30,250 bases of DNA from a virus. Position numbers and translations under genes: made by a program. The stretch's first letter is position 1, and each line of letters starts with the position of its first letter. The stretch lies in the IMG/VR virus record IMGVR_UViG_3300028392_000221, positions 1-30,250 of that record. One strand, written 5' to 3'. The notes under the pieces were generated by a model. It was not told the origin of the DNA. It worked only from the letters and a program-made list of their open reading frames with translations, and did no database searches. Below are positions 5,221 to 13,509 of this stretch, one piece after another.

Positions 5221-5453
5221 TTGTGATCGCTTCTAGGGGTGTTTTAACGCGTTTTAGAGGGGGTAGGGTTATCCCTAGTTTTGTGGATAACTTGGCCTTT
5301 TTTGGCAAAAAAAATGTGGATAACTCTCCGACCACTGTGGATATGTATAACCTGTGGATAACATCCTGTGGATAACTTTCTTGGTTATCCACAGGAAGGA
5401 ATAAGCTGTGGACAAGTTGCGTTGCCGGGTGAAAGTGTGGTAGATTTCGCCGC
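5221..5453. other. DnaA-box cluster, candidate replication origin
   Basis: Five perfect DnaA boxes (TGTGGATAA at 5282-5290, 5315-5323, 5353-5361 and 5367-5375; TTATCCACA at 5385-5393) and two with one mismatch (5336-5344 and 5407-5415) occupy 134 bases. A T-run and A-run (5297-5314) between the first two boxes could ease strand opening. This density of the host initiator's site is that of a chromosomal or plasmid origin. The rest of 4990-5280 holds no gene that I can support, only scattered short CCTAGGGG-like repeats. Alternatives are a DnaA-regulated promoter region for the late genes or a DnaA-titration site. Confidence 0.7.
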
Positions 5454-5846
5454 ATGAGCGACCTCGAGCCAAATCAGCAAATTACCAGCGAGCCTGCTAA
5501 ACCCAAAGCGAAGCGGGGCGGTGCGCGCCCAAACAGTGGCGGCGCCCGACCCGGTTCAGGCAGACCAACTGGGCCGGGCGTGCAGGAACTGCGCAATGCG
5601 CTGATGACCAAAGTGCTGAGCGAGTACAAGATCACGCCGTTGCAGTACATGCTGGCCGTGCTCAACGGTGAGGACGCCGAGGCCACCAGCAAGGCCGACA
5701 AGCAGTGGGCCGCTAACGCGGCGGCGCCCTACATGCATGCCCGCCTGTCGCAGGTCAACGCGACCACCGACAACAAGCACACCATCGACACCACCGAGGC
5801 CGCTGCCCTGACCAAGGACATCGTCGGCTCCATGTTCGGGACCTGA
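5454..5846 (+). CDS. terS: Terminase small subunit
   Basis: A 130-aa protein placed directly before the large terminase with a 3-base gap. Residues 21-42 are a Gly/Arg/Pro-rich basic stretch (GGARPNSGGARPGSGRP), followed by helices (ELRNALMTKVLSEYKITPLQYMLAVL) and a segment PYMHARLSQVNA. The ITPLQYML and AAPYxHxRL patterns are typical of a terminase small-subunit family in podoviruses and related phages. This subunit recognises the packaging site and regulates the large subunit. The ribosome site is poor, and the start lies 39 bases after the last DnaA box, so its promoter must lie within or beside the origin-like region. Confidence 0.8.
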   Translation: MSDLEPNQQITSEPAKPKAKRGGARPNSGGARPGSGRPTGPGVQELRNALMTKVLSEYKITPLQYMLAVLNGEDAEATSKADKQWAANAAAPYMHARLSQVNATTDNKHTIDTTEAAALTKDIVGSMFGT

Positions 5847-5849
5847 CCC

Positions 5850-7277
5850 TTGACCGAGGTGGCCGAGCGCCCGAAGCTGACGCAGGCCGAGGTCGAGGCC
5901 AAGCTGGCGACTCTGCCCCTGTACGCGCTCAAGGCGGTCAAGGCCCGCACCGCGTGGCTCAAGACGGCCCACGACTACCAAGTGCCCGAGCGCGACTCCC
6001 TGTGGGACTCGTGCCATATCTACTTGCTCCTTGCGGGTCGCGGCGCGGGCAAAACTCGGGCGGCCGCTGAGTGGCTGTGGTGGCAGGCTTGGACCAACCC
6101 GGGCACGCGCTGGCTGATCAGCGCCCCAACGGCAGCCGACGTGCGCGACGTGGCGTTCAGCGGTGACTCCGGCATCTTGACGGTCTGCCCGAAGGAGATC
6201 ATCAAAAGCCACATGGTTACCACGGCGGAGATACAACTCATAAACGGAAGCATCATCAAGGGCATCCCGGCGTCGGAGCCCGAGCGCTTCCGGGGGCCGC
6301 AGTTCCATGGGGGCTGGCTGGACGAGCTTGCTGCATGGGACCAGCTAGACGAGGCGTGGTCGCAGATTCAGTTCGGCATGCGGCTGGGCAAGCATCCGCG
6401 CCTGATGTGCACGACGACGCCCCGGCCCAAGCCGCTGATCTTCGACCTCGTCGAGCGCGACGGCCACGACGTCTGCTACGTCAGCGCCACGACCTACGAC
6501 AACCTCGACAACCTCGCGCCCACCTTCCGGGCGCAGATACTCCAGTACGAGAACACCGCGCTGGGCGAGCAGGAGATCAACGCGGTGCTGCTCGACCCGA
6601 GCGATCACGGCATCATCAAGCAGTCGTGGTTCCGGCTGTGGGACGCGGACCGGCCGCTGCCCATGTTCACCATGGTGATCCAGTCCTACGACTGCGCCAC
6701 CAGCGAGAAGACGCAGAACGACAGCACGGCCTGCGTCGTGCTGGGCGTGTTCAAGCCCGAGGACCGGCCGACCAGCGTGATGGTGATCGACGCGTGGTCT
6801 GAGCGCATCCAGTACCCTGACCTGCGGGCCAAGGTGATCGAGCACTACGGCGAGGTGTACGGCGACCCGGACGAGTTCGGCTCGGGCAAGAAGACCGACA
6901 TCATGCTGATCGAGGACAAGAGCGCGGGCATCAGCCTGATCCAAGACCTCCAGCGTGCCGGCATGCCTGTGCGGGCCTACAACCCCGGCCGGGCCGACAA
7001 GGTGCTCAGGGCCAACCTCGTGGCGCCGATCATCGAGCGCGGCCTGCTGTACCTGCCCGAGAGCGACCGCACGCCCGGCACGGCGCGCTCGTGGCTCAAG
7101 GACGCCATCAACCAGTGGTGTGCCTTCCCCGAGGTCCGGCACGACGACTACGTTGACGCCCTGACCCAAGCGTTGCGCTACCTCAAGGATGCAGGGATAA
7201 TCCGCATCGACCCAGCGGACATCCCCGACGAGTACGCGGACGACGTCCGCCCTCGCTTCAACCCATACGCCCAATAG
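5850..7277 (+). CDS. terL: Terminase large subunit (packaging ATPase and nuclease)
   Basis: A 475-aa protein. The ATPase domain shows Walker A AGRGAGKT (62-69) and Walker B WLDEL (156-160), followed by a CTTTPRP coupling motif (188-194). The RNase H-like nuclease domain shows D281 in QSYDCA, E355 in MLIEDKSAG and the HDDYVDA motif (431-437). It pumps DNA into the procapsid and cuts the concatemer. Length and motif order are normal for the family. The first in-frame ATG lies past Walker B, so a rare start is required: TTG at 5850 or GTG at 5859. Neither has a good ribosome site, and coupling to the small subunit is likely. Confidence 0.95.
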   Translation: MTEVAERPKLTQAEVEAKLATLPLYALKAVKARTAWLKTAHDYQVPERDSLWDSCHIYLLLAGRGAGKTRAAAEWLWWQAWTNPGTRWLISAPTAADVRDVAFSGDSGILTVCPKEIIKSHMVTTAEIQLINGSIIKGIPASEPERFRGPQFHGGWLDELAAWDQLDEAWSQIQFGMRLGKHPRLMCTTTPRPKPLIFDLVERDGHDVCYVSATTYDNLDNLAPTFRAQILQYENTALGEQEINAVLLDPSDHGIIKQSWFRLWDADRPLPMFTMVIQSYDCATSEKTQNDSTACVVLGVFKPEDRPTSVMVIDAWSERIQYPDLRAKVIEHYGEVYGDPDEFGSGKKTDIMLIEDKSAGISLIQDLQRAGMPVRAYNPGRADKVLRANLVAPIIERGLLYLPESDRTPGTARSWLKDAINQWCAFPEVRHDDYVDALTQALRYLKDAGIIRIDPADIPDEYADDVRPRFNPYAQ

Positions 7278-7288
7278 GAGCCACGGCC

Positions 7289-9994
7289 ATGGCAAGCATC
7301 GAAGACATGATCAAGGAAGCCCAAGGGCCGGTGCCGCGCCGTCGCCAAGACTCGATGCGCGCCACGCCGCGCAACGCCGCGCTGGGCTCCGTGGCCGACC
7401 TGCTGGCGGCGGCATCCAGCCCCGAGCGGACCCAGCACATGCAGATGATGGCCGACACGTTCCAGTTGCCGTCCATGGCAAAGACCTTGGACCTGCTGTC
7501 CTACGGTGAGCCGCTGACCACCGGGGCTGGAGGCCTTGGCGGCACGACCCGGGTCAAGCCCGAGGTGCTGGACACGGCCATGAACTTGGCCCCATTCGCT
7601 GGCGACGTACTGGCGGCCACCAAGGGCCTGCCGGTCGGGCTGGGCACCAAGATGGTATCGAGCAAAGCGGCCAAAGCTGTGACCGAAGCCGAGCCCAAGA
7701 TGTCAGAGGCGCAGAAGGCCGTGATAGCCCGCTTCAACAAGGAACAACAGGCTAGCCCCTCGTCGGCCTTAACCGGGGCATTGGCGCCATCTAAGCAGCC
7801 GGTGAGGGGCAACACCAGTGCTGAGCTTCAGCGCATGCAAAAGGGCGCTTTAAACGACGATCAGAAGGAACTGCTTGAAATTTATTCGCAGAAGCACCCC
7901 GGCTTTGGCGAGGCGGCCAAATTCATGACGCCGCAGGAACTGACCAAGATTCTTGGCAACCCCAACGGCATCCGCGAGATGACCCGGCTGCTCGAGGTGC
8001 TGCCGCAGGCCAAAGAACTGGCCTCGGTCACCAAGGCTGGCGCTGAGAAGCAGGGCTGGTATCGCGCCTCGACGCAAGCTTTGATTGACGTGTTCGGTGT
8101 CGATGACGCGCCACGGTTTGCCGCGCTGCTGGCCGCCCAGTCCCCACAGACGTCTGTGGAAATGAACCTGACCAACTCACTGAACACTTGGAAGAACTGG
8201 ACGGCAGCCGGGCGCCCAACCGACGCCAAGTCGATCAAGGCCATCATGGGCCAGAGTGTCGCCGGTACGAAGGGCGAGGAGTCCGTGCTCGACGCATGGG
8301 TCAACAACAGCGTGCGCGCCCTGTCCAACCCCGACCCCACCAAGGTCGTGCTGTCTGGCCCCAAGGTTGACTCGTTCTTCCATAACTTGGCCGATGACGT
8401 CTACCGCGTGACCAATGACGCGTGGATGTCAAACGGCCTAAAGGTGAGCCAGCAGTCCTTTAGCGGGTCGCCCACGGCCCTGCAACTGGCCGCTGGTGAC
8501 CCGGGCCTATCCCCCGGCTACATCGGCACCAACGTGCGCATGCGCCAAGCGGCACAGAAGGCTGGCATGTACCCATCGGAGGCGCAAGAGACGGCATGGT
8601 CGTGGTTCATGCCCTTGATGGAAATGCAAACCAGCACCGGCATGCCTGCCCGCGAGATATTGCAAAAGGGCCTGCTGACGCCTGAGATGATTCGCGGCAC
8701 GCCCGACTTCTCCAGTTTGTTGCGCCAAGGCAACTATGGAAAAATCCTTGAGGAGGCTGGATACGGGGACCAATTGGCTGCATTGAAGCCGCACGATTGG
8801 CAGCGCCCCAAGTACGACATGTCTATGTCGGACCAGCGCAACTTGGAGGATATTGCCGGTAACCTCGAGAACTTGGGCCGGATGCGTCAAAGCTCTAGGC
8901 GATTCACAAGCTTGGGTATGCCTGCCGAGGAGGCCGCGTTACCTGAAACAGGATTCTTCACCAAGAACCAAGAGTACATCCCGGGGCAGGGCACGGGGCA
9001 TTTGGAGTACCTGATCAATGCGCCTGAGTCGGTCCGCAAGAATGTGTCGTCCAAGCTTTCCAACGCCTTCAACGACCAGCAAAACCGCAATCTTCTGTTA
9101 AGTGCCGCTGGCTACGAGCCGCTGCCGACTACGCCATTCACTGGGTCTTTCCGTCCACCGGGAGGCATTGGCAATGTCGGACCAAGGGCCGAGCCACCGT
9201 TTATTTCTGAAGAGGCATTCAACCAGCCCGGCATGGGTTTGCGTCCGTCTATGCCCGGAAGGCATGCCATGGAGTCGCAGCCCGGCTATGGTTCAACGGT
9301 TGAGTTACCTATAAGATTTAAAGGCGAAGAGCCTTCATTGAACCCAAAAGATCAATCTGTGATGGACGCCATCGCTGCAATTGAAGGCGGCATGACGGCC
9401 CAACTTGGAACGCCATACAGCGGCGCCATACCGCATAAAACTGGCCCCGGCCTGTTTGTCAAGTCGGAAAAGAAGGTTCCCGCTGAGAACATGTCGTATG
9501 CTGGGTCCATACTTGATCCGGGCACCGAAGCCGTTGCCGACACTGGCCGTGGCGCCACTGTGTTAAATTGGGGCGATCCATTTAACAAAACTCAAGCAGA
9601 GAAAATCAAGGAAATGCTTGGCGGAAGTGATGTGCTCAGAGTACATACTCCGGGCAATTACATAGATTACTCGGGTGAATTTGCTGCACCCCAAGGCTCT
9701 GGAGCGGTTACCCAGAAGATGCTTGACTACTTCTCCAAGATGCCGAAGTCCAAACAAAATGCTGTCAGTGAAGCTGCCAAGCGTCCTGCCGAAGATGTGT
9801 ACGACATTTACCGGAAACTGCAAGAGAAAACAAATGAGCCGACCAGAGAAGATTTAATGAACATGCTTGAGATCATTAAAAAATTTGGCATTGCTGGTTT
9901 GCCAGCCGCGTTGGCGTCTGGCGTTTCCTTGGCCGGTCAAGAATCTAGCGCAATCCCGCCGTCTGTATCGGACCTTGCCGAAGAGCCAAATTGA
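7289..9994 (+). CDS. Large virion-associated protein with a possible HhH-GPD-like domain
   Basis: A 901-aa protein between the large terminase and portal, with AGGAG eight bases before the ATG. Residues 1-250 are Ala-rich and helical. Residues 255-440 form a compact domain: LLAAQSPQTSV (280-290), SGPKVDSFFHN (356-366) and NDAWM (376-380). This pattern resembles the HhH-GPD DNA glycosylase fold, with K359 and D377 spaced 18 residues apart as in E. coli endonuclease III (K120 and D138). The rest is low in recognisable motifs and ends with a hydrophobic helix (about 873-888). Its size and position suggest a virion or ejected protein. Codons become more A/T-rich after about base 9200. It overlaps the leftward gene at its 3' end. 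Confidence 0.65.
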   Translation: MASIEDMIKEAQGPVPRRRQDSMRATPRNAALGSVADLLAAASSPERTQHMQMMADTFQLPSMAKTLDLLSYGEPLTTGAGGLGGTTRVKPEVLDTAMNLAPFAGDVLAATKGLPVGLGTKMVSSKAAKAVTEAEPKMSEAQKAVIARFNKEQQASPSSALTGALAPSKQPVRGNTSAELQRMQKGALNDDQKELLEIYSQKHPGFGEAAKFMTPQELTKILGNPNGIREMTRLLEVLPQAKELASVTKAGAEKQGWYRASTQALIDVFGVDDAPRFAALLAAQSPQTSVEMNLTNSLNTWKNWTAAGRPTDAKSIKAIMGQSVAGTKGEESVLDAWVNNSVRALSNPDPTKVVLSGPKVDSFFHNLADDVYRVTNDAWMSNGLKVSQQSFSGSPTALQLAAGDPGLSPGYIGTNVRMRQAAQKAGMYPSEAQETAWSWFMPLMEMQTSTGMPAREILQKGLLTPEMIRGTPDFSSLLRQGNYGKILEEAGYGDQLAALKPHDWQRPKYDMSMSDQRNLEDIAGNLENLGRMRQSSRRFTSLGMPAEEAALPETGFFTKNQEYIPGQGTGHLEYLINAPESVRKNVSSKLSNAFNDQQNRNLLLSAAGYEPLPTTPFTGSFRPPGGIGNVGPRAEPPFISEEAFNQPGMGLRPSMPGRHAMESQPGYGSTVELPIRFKGEEPSLNPKDQSVMDAIAAIEGGMTAQLGTPYSGAIPHKTGPGLFVKSEKKVPAENMSYAGSILDPGTEAVADTGRGATVLNWGDPFNKTQAEKIKEMLGGSDVLRVHTPGNYIDYSGEFAAPQGSGAVTQKMLDYFSKMPKSKQNAVSEAAKRPAEDVYDIYRKLQEKTNEPTREDLMNMLEIIKKFGIAGLPAALASGVSLAGQESSAIPPSVSDLAEEPN

Positions 9995-10148
9995 CTTCAG
10001 CTATGACTTCCCTCGGAGCCTCATCCCACCCAAAGCGTTTGAACATGCCAATGACACGCTGCCCATCCTCTCTGATGTACTCGACGGATAAGAATTCTCC
10101 ATTATTTTCTACGTCTACGACCTTTGCTTTGCGTTCTTCCAGTTCCAT
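9945..10148 (-). CDS. Small leftward gene within the head block (moron-like)
   Basis: A 67-aa protein, MELEERKAKV..., read against the surrounding late genes. An AAAGGA ribosome site lies seven bases before the ATG, and the intergenic space upstream is A/T-rich. It is charged and beta-type in the first half (VVDVENNGEFLSVEYIREDGQ), like a small barrel. Its last 50 bases overlap the 3' end of the 901-aa gene in antisense. Isolated genes of opposite orientation in a late operon are often later insertions expressed on their own. Function unknown. Confidence 0.7.
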   Translation of the reverse strand: MELEERKAKVVDVENNGEFLSVEYIREDGQRVIGMFKRFGWDEAPREVIAEVNLALRQGPIQTAGLR

Positions 10149-10229
10149 GGTTTTTCCTTTAAACGGTTAAGTGGAACCAAATAGTAACATACTTTTTGTT
10201 AATTTAAAAAAATCTTTGTGAGAAAAACC
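10149..10229. promoter_or_regulatory. A/T-rich divergent intergenic region
   Basis: Eighty-one bases separate the start of the leftward gene from the portal start and are much richer in A/T than their flanks. A 12-bp inverted repeat, CCATGGTTTTTC (10145-10156) with GAAAAACCATGG (10222-10233), contains both start codons. Several weak -10-like boxes (around TACTAT, leftward) are present, but I cannot fix a promoter. Confidence 0.4.
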
Positions 10230-12740
10230 ATGGCAATTGAATTCCCTCAACCGCAAGAAGACATCACCAGCAGTCCTGAGGACGACGAGGGCATGTCCTT
10301 CGACTTGGGCGCCGAGGAGATGTCAGACGTTGAAGAGCAGCCCGACGGCTCGGCCATTGTCCGCATGGAAGAGAAGATTGGTCCTGTTGAGGATGAAGAT
10401 TTCTACGGCGACATGACCGGCAGCCTGAAGTCATGGGACCTTAGTTCCATCGGCATGAAGTACTTGGACCTGATTGACAAGGACAAGCAGGCCCGCGAGG
10501 ATCGCGACAAGCAGTACGAAGAAGGCTTGAAGCGCACCGGCCTAGGCCACGACGCGCCGGGCGGGGCGATGTTTCAGGGGGCCAGCAAGGTTGTGCACCC
10601 GATCATGGCCGAGGCCTGCATCGACTTCGAGTCCCGCGCTATCAAAGAGATGTTTCCGCCGGACGGCCCCGTGCGCACTAACATTAAGGGCGAGGCAGAC
10701 CAAGAGGCCGTCGCCCGCGCTGACCGCAAGCGCGACTGGATGAACTGGCAGTTGACTGAGCAGATCGTCGAGTTCCGCGACGAGGAAGAGCAGATGCTGA
10801 CCCAATTGCCTTTGGGCGGATCGCAGTACCTGAAGATGTGGTACGACGAGCGCAAGCGCCGTCCCTGCGCCGAGTTTGTGCCGATCGACAACGTAATCAT
10901 CCCATTTGCCGCCGGCAACTTCTACACGGCGCAGCGCGTCACCGAGGTGCACTACATCACCCAGCAGGAGTTTGACAGCCGGGTCAAGTCCGGCCTGTAT
11001 CGCGACGTGGACGTGGGCTTTGCCAGCATGGAGCCCGAGACTACCGGGCCGGGAAAGGCCAACAACAAGATCGAGGGCCGCAAGTGGCAGGACAACGAGG
11101 ACGGCCTGCGCCGCGTGTACCACATATACGCGTACATGGACATCGAAGAGGATGAGGAAACTGGCGGCGAAACCGCTCCGTACATCCTGATGGTTGACGA
11201 GAACTCCACCGAGGTGCTGGGCCTGTACCGCAACTGGGAAGAGGGCGACGAGACCATGACCAAGCTGGACTGGCTCATCGAATTTAAGTTCATCCCATGG
11301 CGAGGTGCCTATGCGATTGGTTTTCCTCACCTCATTGGTGGTCTATCTGCTGCTCTTACTGGGGCTTTGCGTGCTCTGCTGGACACTGCTCACATAAACA
11401 ACAGCGCCACCATGCTAAAGTTAAAGGGCGCCAAGATGTCCGGCCAGAGCCAGAACATCGAAGTGACCCAAGTGACAGAGGTAGAGGCCGCCCCGGGCGT
11501 GGACGACATCCGCAAGATCGCCATGCCGATGCCTTTCAATCCGCCAAATCCTGTCCTGTTCCAGCTTTTGGGCTGGCTGACCGACGCAGCCAAGGGTGTT
11601 GTGACCACATCCGAGGAAAAAATTGCCGATGTGAACTCCAACGCGCCGGTCGGCACCACGCAGGCACTGATCGAGCAGGGCGCCGCAGTGTTCTCGGCCA
11701 TCCATGCCCGCCTGCATGACTCGCAAAAGCGTGTTTTGAAGGTCCTGAGCCGCATTAACCGCTGGTATTTGGACGAGATGCACCGTGGTGAGTCAATTTC
11801 CGACTTGGAAATCAGCCGCGATGACTTCAAACGCAATGACGACGTCATTCCGGTAAGCGACCCGCACATCTTCTCCGAGACGCAGCGCATGGCCCAGACC
11901 CAAGCGGTCTTGGCGATGATGGACAAGTACCCCCAGCACTTCGACCAGCGTGCGGTTCTTGAGCGCGCCATGCGCCAGATGAAGATTCCTAACCTGAACG
12001 AGCTGATGCCTAACTCCACGGACCCCGAGGAGTTGAACGCGGCAGAGGAAAACGCGGCCATGGCTATTGGCCGGGCGGCGTTTGCCTACGCCAATCAGGA
12101 CCAATTGGCGCATTTGCAGTCTCACTTGGACTTCTGCCTCAACCCAATCCTCGGTGGCAACCCAATCATTGCGCCGCAGTGCATCCCGCAGCAGCTTGAG
12201 CACATCAAACAGCACATTACCCTGTGGTATTTGCAGCGCATGAACGGATATGTGACCAAATCCATGAACGGACCCGTCAAAGACTATGGACAGTCTCCGT
12301 TGACTGGTCAGATTGACAAGCTGTACGCCTTGGCGTCGCAGCACACCAACTTAGACGCGCAAAAAGCGTTTGAAAAAATGCTGCCTGCCATCCAAAAGAT
12401 CACCGAGATGGCGAAACAGTTTGCTCCCAAGCCACAGATGACCAGCGACGACATGGTTTACATGCAAACCAGCATGGCCGAGACGCAGCGTCGTGCGGCA
12501 AAGGACCAAGCAGACACGGCATTGGCCCGCGACAAAATGCAGGCCGACGCCTTACGCGAAAACCGCTCGCAGCAGATCGAGATTGCGTTGAACGCCAACG
12601 ACAACTTGACCGACGAGCGCATCAAAACTGCGGAAATCTCGCACGACGCGCAGGTTTTGCAGCACGAGCAGCAGAAAACTGCTCTTTCCGCGCTACAAGG
12701 CGCACAACAATCCCTAGGAGGCCAATATGGCGGAACGTGA
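10230..12740 (+). CDS. Portal protein
   Basis: An 836-aa protein with an acidic N-terminal tail (residues 1-60, rich in Asp and Glu), a conserved core (for example SKVVHPIMAEACIDFESRA and GSQYLKMWYDERKRRP) and a long helical, Gln-rich C-terminal part. This matches the large portal type of podoviruses related to P22. The portal forms the dodecameric ring at one capsid vertex through which DNA enters and leaves. I chose the ATG at 10230; a GTG at 10218 would add four residues but has no better ribosome site. The long C-terminal helix region (about 690-836) would form the barrel that reaches into the capsid. It overlaps the next small gene by 14 bases. Confidence 0.85.
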   Translation: MAIEFPQPQEDITSSPEDDEGMSFDLGAEEMSDVEEQPDGSAIVRMEEKIGPVEDEDFYGDMTGSLKSWDLSSIGMKYLDLIDKDKQAREDRDKQYEEGLKRTGLGHDAPGGAMFQGASKVVHPIMAEACIDFESRAIKEMFPPDGPVRTNIKGEADQEAVARADRKRDWMNWQLTEQIVEFRDEEEQMLTQLPLGGSQYLKMWYDERKRRPCAEFVPIDNVIIPFAAGNFYTAQRVTEVHYITQQEFDSRVKSGLYRDVDVGFASMEPETTGPGKANNKIEGRKWQDNEDGLRRVYHIYAYMDIEEDEETGGETAPYILMVDENSTEVLGLYRNWEEGDETMTKLDWLIEFKFIPWRGAYAIGFPHLIGGLSAALTGALRALLDTAHINNSATMLKLKGAKMSGQSQNIEVTQVTEVEAAPGVDDIRKIAMPMPFNPPNPVLFQLLGWLTDAAKGVVTTSEEKIADVNSNAPVGTTQALIEQGAAVFSAIHARLHDSQKRVLKVLSRINRWYLDEMHRGESISDLEISRDDFKRNDDVIPVSDPHIFSETQRMAQTQAVLAMMDKYPQHFDQRAVLERAMRQMKIPNLNELMPNSTDPEELNAAEENAAMAIGRAAFAYANQDQLAHLQSHLDFCLNPILGGNPIIAPQCIPQQLEHIKQHITLWYLQRMNGYVTKSMNGPVKDYGQSPLTGQIDKLYALASQHTNLDAQKAFEKMLPAIQKITEMAKQFAPKPQMTSDDMVYMQTSMAETQRRAAKDQADTALARDKMQADALRENRSQQIEIALNANDNLTDERIKTAEISHDAQVLQHEQQKTALSALQGAQQSLGGQYGGT

Positions 12741-12897
12741 AGTAAATCAATCGGGCTCTGACGTGCCCATGCACAAACGAATTGCCATGGGCCAAAGCCT
12801 AGATGGCACGAAGCTGGAGGGCGGCGGCAAGTCTCAGCCCAAGTCAGGCAACTCTGAGAAAAAACAAAGCGGTCTGGCCGCCCTGAAGAAAAAATAA
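12727..12897 (+). CDS. 56-aa basic low-complexity protein
   Basis: A short gene, MAEREVNQSG..., ending with LAALKKK. An excellent ribosome site (TAGGAGG) precedes its ATG, which lies inside the last codons of the portal gene, and its TAA overlaps the next ATG as TAATG. Rich in Lys, Gly, Ser and Gln and probably unstructured. The position between portal and co-chaperonin suggests a small assembly or virion component, but nothing in the sequence proves it. Confidence 0.75.
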   Translation: MAEREVNQSGSDVPMHKRIAMGQSLDGTKLEGGGKSQPKSGNSEKKQSGLAALKKK

Positions 12898-13085
12898 TGC
12901 GGTACGTTAGCGACTTTATCGGTGCGATAGAAGCTGAACAAGGACGTATTGCAGGATCGTTAGCTGTTGGCAATGCCAACAGCTACGAAGCCTACCAATA
13001 TCTGGTAGGAGAGCACCAAGGGCTTGCAAAAGCTCTGGAAATTTTAAACAACCTTTTAAAGGAAGAAGACGTAGATGAGCGATGA
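12897..13085 (+). CDS. Small helical protein
   Basis: A 62-aa acidic protein, MRYVSDFIGA..., predicted to be one or two helices (AYQYLVGEHQGLAKALEILNNLL). The ATG overlaps the previous stop, and the 3' end overlaps the next start by 11 bases, so the three genes are tightly coupled. Small helical proteins of this kind are common next to portals in phages of this type. Function unknown. Confidence 0.75.
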   Translation: MRYVSDFIGAIEAEQGRIAGSLAVGNANSYEAYQYLVGEHQGLAKALEILNNLLKEEDVDER

Positions 13086-13509
13086 ACAACCGGTAGCTTC
13101 GAACGAAGCAGCGTTGCAGGAAGCATTTCCAGCAGTTGATCCCGGTGCAATCCCAGCAGGTGGTCGAGTTCTTGTGCAGTGGCGTGCCACGGCAGAAAAG
13201 ACGACCGCGTCTGGAATCGTACTTGTTGAAGAGACCAAGGAAACCGAAAAGTGGAATAACCAAGTGGCGAAAGTCATTTCGATGGGTCCACTAGCTTTCA
13301 AAAAACGCGACAGTCTTGAGCCGTGGCCTGAGGGCAACTGGATTGAGATTGGTGACTATGTCCGCATGCCCAAGTGGGGCGGGGACCGTTGGGAAGTGCC
13401 TTACGGCGACCCAAAAGAGGGCAAAACAGCCCTTTTCAGCGTGTTTAACGACCATGAGGTGATCGCCAAGGTCACCACAGACCCATTGAAAGTGAAGGCA
13501 TTCCTATGA
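13075..13509 (+). CDS. GroES-like co-chaperonin (Cpn10 family)
   Basis: A 144-aa protein with a recognisable Cpn10 fold. GGRVLVQW (29-36) is the first strand. The mobile loop TTASGIVLVEE (43-53) keeps the I-V-L tripeptide (48-50) by which GroES contacts GroEL. KVISMGP (66-72) follows, then the late strands GDYVRMP (93-99) and a C-terminal NDHEVIAKV. An N-terminal acidic extension of about 25 residues and an insert between residues 74 and 90 make it longer than GroES (97 aa). Phage co-chaperonins such as T4 gp31 replace GroES for folding the capsid protein, and this gene lies just upstream of scaffold and capsid genes, consistent with that job. Confidence 0.8.
   Translation: MSDEQPVASNEAALQEAFPAVDPGAIPAGGRVLVQWRATAEKTTASGIVLVEETKETEKWNNQVAKVISMGPLAFKKRDSLEPWPEGNWIEIGDYVRMPKWGGDRWEVPYGDPKEGKTALFSVFNDHEVIAKVTTDPLKVKAFL

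Noticed and set aside
5000-5455. Leftward 151-aa open frame through the DnaA-box cluster
   Set aside because: Its start is a chance ATG opposite the small terminase ATG, it has no ribosome site, and its text comes from DnaA boxes and short repeats. The last 48 codons look more protein-like but have only a GTG start without a ribosome site.
6345-7295. 316-aa frame antisense to the large terminase
   Set aside because: GC-rich codons on the coding strand create long antisense frames; the sense frame has all terminase motifs.
10542-11330. 262-aa frame antisense to the portal gene
   Set aside because: Shadow of the portal frame, with no ribosome site or recognisable domain.
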